From: Phycisphaerae bacterium | GTDB taxonomy: Bacteria > Planctomycetota > Phycisphaerae > Phycisphaerales > SM1A02 | Length of the DNA: 11,479 nt | Reading direction: 5' to 3' | Assembly (NCBI GenBank): GCA_002862325.1 | Contig: PKCT01000263.1 | Coordinates: forward strand, 1-11,479 | Made by a program: the position numbers and the translations under genes | The notes under the pieces: generated by a model | The model's input: only the letters and a program-made list of their open reading frames with translations | Told to the model about the DNA's origin: nothing | The model's database searches: none | In this document: piece after piece, positions 6,057 through 11,479 of the stretch | Numbering within the stretch: the stretch's first letter is position 1 | Layout: each line of letters starts with the position of its first letter

Positions 6057-7760
6057 TCAGCCGGCGGCGGGACGCGTCCAGATCTCCACATCTCCGTGGG
6101 TCCAGTCCAGCCAGCCGTCGTACCTGCGGTGGATCTCGAATCCGGCGTCGAGCAGCCGCTGCCGCACCTCCGGCGAGACCCGGCTGGGGTACAGCATGAG
6201 GATGTGGTCGGGACCGACGTCGAGGGCTCGGGCATCCAGCGTCGAGCCGAGCAGTCCGCTGGGGACCAACCTTGGACCGCGGCCGGCGGTGTAGAAACCA
6301 GCGACGTCCTCGAGCAGTCCGACCGACCAGACCGACGCATCCTCTCCCGCCAGCGTTCGAAGATCGACGATCGCGTCTCGGATGGGCTGTTTGGGCGGCA
6401 GAAGATACAGGCCGATCGTCCAGACCGCGAGAAGGCAGACCGTGGCGGTCGGGCCGACGATGCCGCGACGATCGAAGTCTCCCAGACCTCGAATGCCGGC
6501 TGCGATCAGCAGGGTGGCTGGAACCACCATGAATACGAGGAATCTCGCGTAGATCCAGCTTTGGGCGCCGAGGGTGATGACGACGGCCACGAAGCCACCG
6601 GCGAGGCCGGCGAGGACCGCCGACCGGAGCCGTGGCCACCGGACGATCTCCGTCAGGCCCACGGCGGCCAGCGCGAGACCCGGGAGAGCCGCCCAGGCGA
6701 TCCACGATCCACCGAGGCCGAGGATCGCGTGCCATCCCTCCGGACCGAACCACGAAGGTTCGTCGCCGTCCAGCGCGACAAACTGGCTCCGTTGTCGCAG
6801 CAGGTCCGGGATGATCGGCGAGAGCACCATCAGCGTCGTGACGGCCGCAAGGACTTGCGCGAGCAACGTGTGAAGCAGGGCCGGGCGTTCGCGTGGATCC
6901 TTCATTCCGAGGGTGAGGGTGACCACGGCGTGGCCGATCGGTACCACGACGAAGACCAGATGCGACCAGCATCCCAGCACCGTGAACAACGCGTACGCCT
7001 CGATCGACCACCGTCGATCATCTCGAATCCGCATCCACTGATGGGTGCTCAGGATCGCGAAGAGGATCATGAAGGCGTAGCCGCGGCTCTCGACGCTCTC
7101 CAGGATGGCGATCGGCATGAAGGCGATGACCAACGCGGCGATCCAGCCGAGCCTGTCGTCGTCGGCGGAGCGCCCGAGGAGGAACATCGCCGGAACGGAT
7201 GCGAGTCCCGCGACCAACGCGGGGGTTCGAACGGAGATCTCGTCGGCACCGCTCTCCACGATCCACGCGACGACCGCGGAATGCAGGACGTGGTTGGCGA
7301 GCGTGTGATAGTTCCCGAGCGCGGGTCCGATGCCGTGGGCGGACGAAGAGAGCAGGGCGGCGATCTCGTCGAACCACAGACTCTCACCGATCCGGAGGAT
7401 CCGCGGGACGGCCGCTATCGCCGTGAGGGTGAGCAGGGTGAGGAGCGTCCGGCGGTCGAGTGGACGTGTGGGCGTTGCAGGCGAGGTGTCGGTGGACCGG
7501 CGGTGCACTCCGGGCAGGAGGGGGATTGTCAACCAGCAGAGTCCCGCGATCACGCCGGTGATCGCGAGCAGCTCCGCGCCACGGACCGTCTCGGCCGGGA
7601 TCTCGCCGAGTCGGTCGACCCGGACGGGGTGCGAGAACCAATCCACCCAGGATGCGGTCGGCACCAGGATCGCCAGGACGAGACACGACATTCCCATCAC
7701 CAGCGCCGGTGTGGTCGCGGTGATGGTTGCGCGGGTGGTCTTCGAGTCCTGAGGTCGCAC
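6057..7760 (-). CDS. GT-C family membrane glycosyltransferase (PMT/ArnT-like)
   Basis: A 567-residue polytopic membrane protein. The glycosyltransferase core starts near residue 105 and carries the GT-C hallmark acidic pair in RIGESLWFDEIAALL (Asp131, Glu132), then GNYHTLANHVLHSAVVAW (about 149-166), the pattern seen in PMT_2/dolichyl-phosphate-mannose-type transferases, and ESVESRGYAFMI further on. Many hydrophobic helices follow to about residue 445, and a soluble C-terminal region (about 455-567) ends DWTHGDVEIWTRP. Such enzymes move sugars from polyprenyl-phosphate donors to acceptors on the outer face of the membrane; donor and acceptor here are unknown. An extra N-terminal part (residues 1-100) with two helices at about 17-38 and 62-84 plus a Thr/Pro linker precedes the core. 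The start is GTG at 7760, supported by a TAATCT box 6 nt upstream; ATG starts about 22 codons further in are possible. Confidence 0.82.
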   Translation of the reverse strand: MRPQDSKTTRATITATTPALVMGMSCLVLAILVPTASWVDWFSHPVRVDRLGEIPAETVRGAELLAITGVIAGLCWLTIPLLPGVHRRSTDTSPATPTRPLDRRTLLTLLTLTAIAAVPRILRIGESLWFDEIAALLSSSAHGIGPALGNYHTLANHVLHSAVVAWIVESGADEISVRTPALVAGLASVPAMFLLGRSADDDRLGWIAALVIAFMPIAILESVESRGYAFMILFAILSTHQWMRIRDDRRWSIEAYALFTVLGCWSHLVFVVVPIGHAVVTLTLGMKDPRERPALLHTLLAQVLAAVTTLMVLSPIIPDLLRQRSQFVALDGDEPSWFGPEGWHAILGLGGSWIAWAALPGLALAAVGLTEIVRWPRLRSAVLAGLAGGFVAVVITLGAQSWIYARFLVFMVVPATLLIAAGIRGLGDFDRRGIVGPTATVCLLAVWTIGLYLLPPKQPIRDAIVDLRTLAGEDASVWSVGLLEDVAGFYTAGRGPRLVPSGLLGSTLDARALDVGPDHILMLYPSRVSPEVRQRLLDAGFEIHRRYDGWLDWTHGDVEIWTRPAAG

Positions 7761-7766
7761 CTCAGA

Positions 7767-7772
7767 AGATTA
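7767..7772 (-). promoter_or_regulatory. Candidate -10 box for a leaderless glycosyltransferase transcript
   Basis: Read on the minus strand this is TAATCT, five of six to TATAAT, followed by exactly 6 nt and then the GTG start at 7760. That geometry would place transcription start on the first base of the start codon. No -35 box is evident. The surrounding 97-nt gap (7761-7857) holds no other clear gene or terminator. Confidence 0.35.
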
Positions 7773-7857
7773 CTGCGGAGCCGCGGGCCGCGATCGATGT
7801 GTTTCGATCGGCGATCTCGCGAGCGTTGGAGTGATGGGAAGCATCTTCGGGCGGGGT

Positions 7858-8940
7858 TCAGGGCCGTCCGGCGGCTCCCGAGACGGGCACGGATCGGAAG
7901 CTCACGTTCTCGATGATGGAGATCGGCGCCGTGAAGGTGACGTATCGGCTGGACCTCGGTTCGGTGGCGTCGCTGGTCGTCTTCGGTGCGGCGCCGCGTG
8001 GGCGGATCGGTGCGAAGGGATATCCACCGATCTGCCGTTGGACATAGTCGGGGGCCTTGATGATCAGAACCCCTTCGAAGTACCTGATCGACGCCGCTTC
8101 CCCGCCGTTCATCTGCCAGGCGTCGGGCTCGATGGTTCCGACGATGAGGTCGATGATCCTCTCGACCTTCTCTTCTTCGGACGGACGATCAGGTTCATCC
8201 CCTGGATCGCCGAACGGGGCACCACCACCTCCGCCGCCACCGCCACCACCACCACCGCCGCCACCGCCGCCGCCGCCGCCGCCGAATCCGCCGCCGCCGC
8301 CGCCACCACCGAAACCACCGCCACCACCACCGCCGGTTCCTGAGTTGAGGGATTGGCTGAGGTCGAATTCGGGGGCGTTGTCGAACATGGGGACGTCGAA
8401 CAACAGATCGCGAATCGGGTACATGCGGATTTCGCGGGCCGCGGGCACGGACAATCGTCCCTTCGTACCCAGTTCCACGTAGCCCTTTCGGATCTGCCAG
8501 GTGCAGGGCTCGAAGTCCTCGCACTGCGAAAGCACTCGTTCAAGTGCAGTGAGGGCCGGGACGTTCTTCAGGCTGAGGGTGATCAACGCGTCCGGGTCGA
8601 TTCCGAATCCGGTCCGATCGTCGTTGTATCGAATCGTCAGAGGAATCCCCAGGAGGTTCTGCAGATACTTGAACGCCTCTCTCGCAGGCGTTTCGTCGAA
8701 ATCGACGCTGATGTCGGTGTAGAGAAGAGTCCCCAGGAGATTCGCGTGCGAGTCGTTCTTCGCCTCCGCCGCGCGGCGTTGCTTGGCCACGCTTGCGATG
8801 CGATCGGAAAGGCTCTGTCCGGTCGCGAAAGGACCGACGAGCAAGATGGACGCCACGGCGACGGCGATCCCTCCGGATCTCGAACCGAGAGACGAGAGAG
8901 CCCGGCTGGCGGCTGAGCACGATCGACTGATGGGCTTCAT
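7858..8940 (-). CDS. Exported secretin-N/STN-like domain protein with a poly-glycine linker
   Basis: A 360-residue protein with a long signal peptide (basic start, hydrophobic stretch about 24-38, likely cleavage near ATG-QS at about 41-42). Residues about 74-160 (ISVDFDETPAREAFKYLQNL ... ITLSLKNVPALTALERVL) match the pattern of short secretin/TonB N-terminal domains that planctomycetes carry in many copies. Cys140 and Cys146 could form a disulfide. A YPIRDLLFDVP strand motif follows. Residues 201-240 are almost only Gly, broken by one Thr and two Phe, then comes a second conserved block (VERIIDLIVGTIEPDAWQ ... ASIRYFEGVLIIKAP). The secretin pore domain itself is absent, so it is not a complete secretin; periplasmic or envelope scaffolding is inference. 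The start at 8940 has GGAG 6 nt upstream, and a TATACT box lies at 8994-8989. Confidence 0.78.
   Translation of the reverse strand: MKPISRSCSAASRALSSLGSRSGGIAVAVASILLVGPFATGQSLSDRIASVAKQRRAAEAKNDSHANLLGTLLYTDISVDFDETPAREAFKYLQNLLGIPLTIRYNDDRTGFGIDPDALITLSLKNVPALTALERVLSQCEDFEPCTWQIRKGYVELGTKGRLSVPAAREIRMYPIRDLLFDVPMFDNAPEFDLSQSLNSGTGGGGGGGFGGGGGGGGFGGGGGGGGGGGGGGGGGGGGGAPFGDPGDEPDRPSEEEKVERIIDLIVGTIEPDAWQMNGGEAASIRYFEGVLIIKAPDYVQRQIGGYPFAPIRPRGAAPKTTSDATEPRSSRYVTFTAPISIIENVSFRSVPVSGAAGRP
8221..8340 (-). repeat. GGN triplet microsatellite encoding a 40-residue glycine-rich tract
   Basis: Forty consecutive codons of the STN-like gene: one Gly, one Thr, seven Gly, Phe, eight Gly, Phe, then twenty-one Gly. 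On the plus strand it reads as irregular runs of acc, gcc and tcc. The third-base mixture of GGT, GGC and GGA shows the tract is not a pure repeat, which suggests it is maintained as protein rather than as a recent slippage product. It separates the STN-like domain from the conserved C-terminal block. Confidence 0.95.
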
Positions 8941-8988
8941 CTGGTACTCCGATCTCGGTGGAGACGTCTTGAGCGAGTCTGTTCGACA

Positions 8989-8994
8989 AGTATA
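8989..8994 (-). promoter_or_regulatory. Candidate -10 box for the STN-like gene
   Basis: Read on the minus strand this is TATACT, five of six to TATAAT. It lies about 48 nt before the ATG at 8940, implying a leader of roughly 40 nt that carries the GGAG ribosome binding site. No matching -35 box is seen 16-18 nt upstream. The gene may also be read through from the upstream gene ending at 9041. Confidence 0.35.
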
Positions 8995-9040
8995 CGAAGG
9001 GGATCCCCGGATTTTCCCGCGTTTTCCTCGGGAAGGGGGC

Positions 9041-10726
9041 TCAGAGCCCGTCTTGGTTCCTCTGGGCGGATCCCGTCGGGTCGGACGGCTCGAGAAGATC
9101 GATCGCGACGCGCGTGGTCGCGGTGGCGGCGAGCGATTGTTCGCGATCGCTCAAGGAGTGTTGCACGCCACCGACGCCGGTGCGGCCCCCTCGGAGTTCC
9201 GAGGCCTCGGAGGGGTCGAGCATGAGTTGACGCACGAATCGGATCAGTCCTTCGAGTCCTCGCCGCGTTCGGTCGCGTCGGGCGTCGTCCTCATCGGCGA
9301 TCTCGCTCAGGGCCGCCATGCCGAGGAGGACGCGGATGGATCTCGCGTCGGGAGAGACACCGACGCCCTCCGAAAGCGGAATGCCGCCGTCGTCGTCGCC
9401 ATCGGTCTCGACCTGCCGCAGGAGCAGGGCGTCCTGAACGGCTCGCAGGGAGTCGAGTCGTGGGGATCTGGGCAGGCCTCGTCGGGTTCGGCCGAGCTCG
9501 AGGAGGGCGAGCCAGTCGAATCCCGCGACCACGTCGGTCACGTCGTCGACCTCGCTCCACGCGGATTCGTGGGCTCGTGCGACCTCCTCGTCGCCGACCA
9601 ACTCTGCATCGGCGAGGGCCAGCGCCGCGGCGCGTCGCGCGAGTGGAACGACTTCGGGTTGGGGTGTCCACGCTTCGCACAGCACGGACCACTCGGTCGC
9701 GCGATCCGAGCGACCGGCTCGACTCGAAGCGAGCAGCGCGAGATCGACCAGCTCCGCGGACGGCGTGTCGACGTCGACCGGACCCGGGATCGCCGCACCG
9801 AGCTCTTCAGCGCTCGCCCAGTACGCCACCATGGACTCGGTCGGGGATGCTTCGAGTGGTTGGTACCGGTCGGATACAGGACTGAAGTCCCCCAGCCACA
9901 TCGTCTTCGCGGCGTCTTTCGAGCCACCGTCCGCCGGGGCCGTCGGTCGCCATCTCCGAAGACGCTCGTCGAGATCGCGGCTCAGATTCGACACCAGATC
10001 GCGGTCGAGGGGGCGACGTGGAACGATCTCGCCGCTCCGTCGACGCTCTCTCGGGGAGGCGTCGGGCGAATCCTGCCCGATTCGAACGGACTCGAACGTC
10101 TCGAGTTGGACGGAGTCGATGCGACGCAGTTCAGGCAGGTCCTTGGGAGGCAGGCCCAGTTCGCGGAGAAGCCGGATGATCGTCGTGGGTTGGGCGTTCG
10201 CGGTGCCGGTCGACAGCATTCTTCCGGGGAACGCCATCGCCACGTCCTGTCGACGGCGTACCGCCATCCCATCGAGGCCCGGGCGGATGCGCGACGCCGC
10301 GGCGGCCAGGGTCGCACCCACCAGTGGCCGGCGTTTCCCGGCGATCTCGATCTCGAGCTGCAGTCGAGCCAGTGCTCGTCGGCGTTCCTCGGAGGTGAAC
10401 GGTTGGAGGACCCGATCCGCGAAGGCGTCCCTGATGGCCGCGGTGGTCGCATCGTGCAGCGCGAGCGGGCCGGCGTCCAGCGAGGTACCGACCCCTACGG
10501 TTCGTCCATTCAGTCTCAGGACCACGACCGCGCGATCGGATTCCGGAATGGAGATCCGTGCGTCGGAGCGGTCGCGTTCGGGAGGGCCGCCCTCATTCAG
10601 CCAGGAACGAACTTCGAACCACGCAGCGGTGGTCTCGGCCAGAGGTGGCGCGACGCCGATCCCTTCGCCGTGCACGGGGCCGACCAGGATCAGCAGAAGT
10701 CCAATAAGAACGCGAGACGCGAGCAT
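9041..10726 (-). CDS. Exported protein with AMMECR1-like region and helical toroid-like C-terminal domain
   Basis: A 561-residue protein with a signal peptide (MLASRVLIGLLLILVGPVHG, cleavage about 20). Residues about 36-216 follow the AMMECR1 fold order: VVVLRLNGRTVGVGTSL, then LALHDATTAAIRDAFADRVLQPFTSEE, LQLEIEIAG, RIRPGLDGMAVRRRQDVAMAF, and a closing VQLETFESVRI. The Cys of the usual LRGCIGT motif is replaced. Residues about 300-548 are helical, with repeats such as ARSIRVLLGMAALSEIAD and GVGGVQHSLSDREQSLAATA that resemble alpha/alpha-toroid proteins; this part is less certain. A low-complexity Arg/Asp/Ser-rich linker joins the two. No catalytic residues can be assigned and the function is unknown. 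The start at 10726 is chosen for the signal peptide; sequence upstream in the same frame looks non-coding. It ends 100 nt before the STN-like gene on the same strand. Confidence 0.65.
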   Translation of the reverse strand: MLASRVLIGLLLILVGPVHGEGIGVAPPLAETTAAWFEVRSWLNEGGPPERDRSDARISIPESDRAVVVLRLNGRTVGVGTSLDAGPLALHDATTAAIRDAFADRVLQPFTSEERRRALARLQLEIEIAGKRRPLVGATLAAAASRIRPGLDGMAVRRRQDVAMAFPGRMLSTGTANAQPTTIIRLLRELGLPPKDLPELRRIDSVQLETFESVRIGQDSPDASPRERRRSGEIVPRRPLDRDLVSNLSRDLDERLRRWRPTAPADGGSKDAAKTMWLGDFSPVSDRYQPLEASPTESMVAYWASAEELGAAIPGPVDVDTPSAELVDLALLASSRAGRSDRATEWSVLCEAWTPQPEVVPLARRAAALALADAELVGDEEVARAHESAWSEVDDVTDVVAGFDWLALLELGRTRRGLPRSPRLDSLRAVQDALLLRQVETDGDDDGGIPLSEGVGVSPDARSIRVLLGMAALSEIADEDDARRDRTRRGLEGLIRFVRQLMLDPSEASELRGGRTGVGGVQHSLSDREQSLAATATTRVAIDLLEPSDPTGSAQRNQDGL

Positions 10727-10816
10727 TCGCGGTCCGAAGCTCGGGCATCGGCGTCGGAGGGGTCGGTCTGTACGGCCGGACCACGACGTCGATGTCGCTT
10801 CGGTCCCGTGCCGGGC

Positions 10817-10844
10817 TTGATCGGCCGCGATCTCGGCGTACCTT
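10817..10844 (+). promoter_or_regulatory. Possible weak promoter for the 28-codon gene
   Basis: TTGATC (10817-10822), a 16-nt spacer and TACCTT (10839-10844) would give transcription start near 10851 and a leader of about 27 nt ending in the Shine-Dalgarno sequence at 10866-10869. An alternative -10 lies in TACACAAT just downstream. Both are weak matches. The rest of 10727-10877 holds nothing else I can name on either strand, beyond having to contain the promoter of the minus-strand gene starting at 10726. Confidence 0.2.
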
Positions 10845-10877
10845 GGATGTACACAATCAAAGATCGGAGTTCGCATC

Positions 10878-10964
10878 ATGATCGTTGCCCGTCTGTTCAA
10901 TGTCACCTCGCATCGTCGTCGCCTCCTGTTTCTCACCGGTCTGACCTTCATGGCCATGTGCTGA
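10878..10964 (+). CDS. Possible 28-residue hydrophobic small protein
   Basis: An ATG-to-TGA frame of 28 codons. It begins MIVARLFNVTSH, has a basic cluster RRR at residues 13-15, then a hydrophobic end LLFLTGLTFMAMC that finishes on Cys. A good Shine-Dalgarno sequence, GGAG at 10866-10869, sits 8 nt before the ATG, which is better than most larger genes here. The frame lies alone in the 343-nt gap between two minus-strand genes (10727-11069), and the strong hairpin at 11018-11047 follows it. The basic-then-hydrophobic layout would suit a membrane miniprotein or a leader peptide, but nothing downstream on this strand would be regulated by a leader. It may also be a chance frame or part of a small RNA. 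Confidence 0.4.
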   Translation: MIVARLFNVTSHRRRLLFLTGLTFMAMC

Positions 10965-11017
10965 AGCCGTCGATGACGCCCGGTCCGCCCTTCGGCGGCG
11001 CCCCTTGGAAAATTCAA

Positions 11018-11047
11018 CGCGGGACCGCCCAGATGGGCGGTCCCGCG
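11018..11047 (-). terminator. Intrinsic terminator downstream of rpsA
   Basis: A perfect 13-bp stem (arm cgcgggaccgccc at 11018-11030, arm gggcggtcccgcg at 11035-11047) with a 4-nt loop. On the minus strand it lies 22 nt after the rpsA stop and is followed by TTGAATTTTCC, a modest T-tract, as expected for rho-independent termination. On the plus strand it is followed by TTCAATTCC, so it may also act, less well, on transcription through the 28-codon frame. Confidence 0.82.
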
Positions 11048-11069
11048 GTTCAATTCCATCTCGTGGGAT

Positions 11070-11479
11070 TCAGAACTCGATCTTGTCGGTACCCATGGCT
11101 CCGTGATCGTCCATGCCGCCACGCTTGGGTGAGGGCCTCTCGAAGCCGCCATCGGCACCCATATTGTCGTAGTCGGTGGTGTCGTTGGCACCCCACTGGG
11201 CACGCTTCAGACTGAGGCCGATCTTCCGATCGTCGATGTCGACGCGAAGGATCTTCACGTCGACTTCGTCGCCGACCTTCACCACGTCTTGCGGGTTCTC
11301 GATCTTCTGATCGGAGAGCTCGGAGATGTGGAGCAAGCCTTCGAGGTTATCCTCGAGTTCGACGAAGACACCGAAGTTGGTGATCTTGGTCACGTGTCCC
11401 TTCACGATCATGCCGGGGCGGTATGCCGTCGGAATCGCCTCGAGCCACGGATCCTCGCTCAGCTGCTTCAGGCCGAGAC
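11070..11479 (-). CDS. rpsA: 30S ribosomal protein S1, C-terminal part, 5' end outside window
   Basis: The last ~136 residues of an S1-domain protein; the frame stays open to the window edge. The visible part begins LGLKQLSEDPWLEAIPTAYR, the characteristic inter-repeat linker of ribosomal protein S1. One complete S1 RNA-binding domain follows (PGMIVKGHVTKITNFGVFVE ... EGLLHISELSDQ ... GDEVDVKILRVDIDDRKIGL). A tail of about 43 residues after SLKRAQW is rich in Gly, Asp and Met and ends GTDKIEF. S1 unfolds and docks mRNA on the 30S subunit. An ATG at 11411 inside the linker/domain boundary is not the start, because the S1 linker continues upstream of it. The gene ends at a strong hairpin terminator. 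Confidence 0.93.
   Translation of the reverse strand, partial: LGLKQLSEDPWLEAIPTAYRPGMIVKGHVTKITNFGVFVELEDNLEGLLHISELSDQKIENPQDVVKVGDEVDVKILRVDIDDRKIGLSLKRAQWGANDTTDYDNMGADGGFERPSPKRGGMDDHGAMGTDKIEF

Noticed and set aside
4706..6340. Long minus-strand frame (544 codons) antisense to the permease
   Set aside because: It runs through a convincing permease and into the glycosyltransferase end; its composition is low-complexity Arg/Asp/His and it has no recognisable motif.
5775..7916. Long plus-strand frame (713 codons) antisense to the glycosyltransferase
   Set aside because: Arg/Asp/Gly-rich with no hydrophobic core; it crosses several genes and the opposite strand carries clear membrane helices and GT-C motifs.
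8057..8482. Plus-strand poly-proline protein
   Set aside because: The proline run is the reverse complement of the glycine codons in the exported STN-like protein; there is no supporting start or domain.
9023..9055. Terminator after the AMMECR1-like gene
   Set aside because: The GGGCTC/GAGCCC arms around 9038-9050 are short with a one-base loop and no T-tract, and overlap the stop codon, so I do not call it a terminator.
10980..11000. Second hairpin (ccgcc / ggcgg) upstream of the rpsA terminator
   Set aside because: Only five base pairs with no T-tract; a partly complementary match to the terminator arm hinted at attenuation, but no gene lies downstream on the plus strand to be controlled.
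8783..11215. Long plus-strand frame (810 codons) across the AMMECR1-like gene into rpsA
   Set aside because: It crosses four features, including the terminator hairpin, and its product looks like shadow translation. The opposite strand has a signal peptide and ordered domains.

Overview
This window is a compact, GC-rich stretch of bacterial chromosome. It looks like Planctomycetota, probably Phycisphaerae. That placement is an inference from the style of the secretin-N-domain-like exported protein, the form of the ribosomal protein S1 tail and the general gene mix; there is no 16S or other decisive marker. Genes are packed tightly: three convergent pairs have stop codons 5 to 7 nt apart, and two divergent pairs have start codons only 20 and 48 nt apart. 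No tRNA, rRNA, insertion sequence, CRISPR array or phage gene is visible.

Layout. (1) 2-790 (+) is the C-terminal part of an ArgE-type M20 deacetylase. (2) 2817 down to 797 (-) is a three-gene operon: a small protein with two tandem ClpX-type C4 zinc fingers, a nitrilase fused to a C-terminal VOC (glyoxalase-like) domain, and a 60-residue single-pass membrane protein. (3) 2838-4379 (+), diverging from that operon, is a membrane sensor histidine kinase without a neighbouring response regulator. (4) 4672-4385 (-) is a small unrecognised protein with a GTG start. (5) 4721-6049 (+) is a MacB/FtsX-type permease with no ATPase beside it. (6) 7760-6057 (-) is a GT-C membrane glycosyltransferase. (7) 8940-7858 (-) is an exported protein with a secretin/STN-like domain and a 40-residue glycine-rich linker. 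(8) 10726-9041 (-) is an exported protein that appears to join an AMMECR1-like domain to a helical, toroid-like domain. (9) 10727-11069 holds a possible 28-codon gene with its own Shine-Dalgarno sequence, and the rpsA terminator. (10) 11479-11070 (-) is the C-terminal end of ribosomal protein S1.

Functional reading. Most genes look like independent housekeeping or envelope functions. The one clear multi-gene unit is the zinc-finger / nitrilase-VOC / small membrane protein operon. Its first two genes overlap by 4 nt and the third starts 3 nt after the second, so the products are probably made together. This operon and the AMMECR1-like fusion are the least ordinary contents of the window. Several start codons are preceded at 6 to 9 nt by a -10-like TAnnnT box and lack a clear Shine-Dalgarno sequence, which suggests leaderless transcription. 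All family assignments come from reading motifs by eye; no database search was possible.
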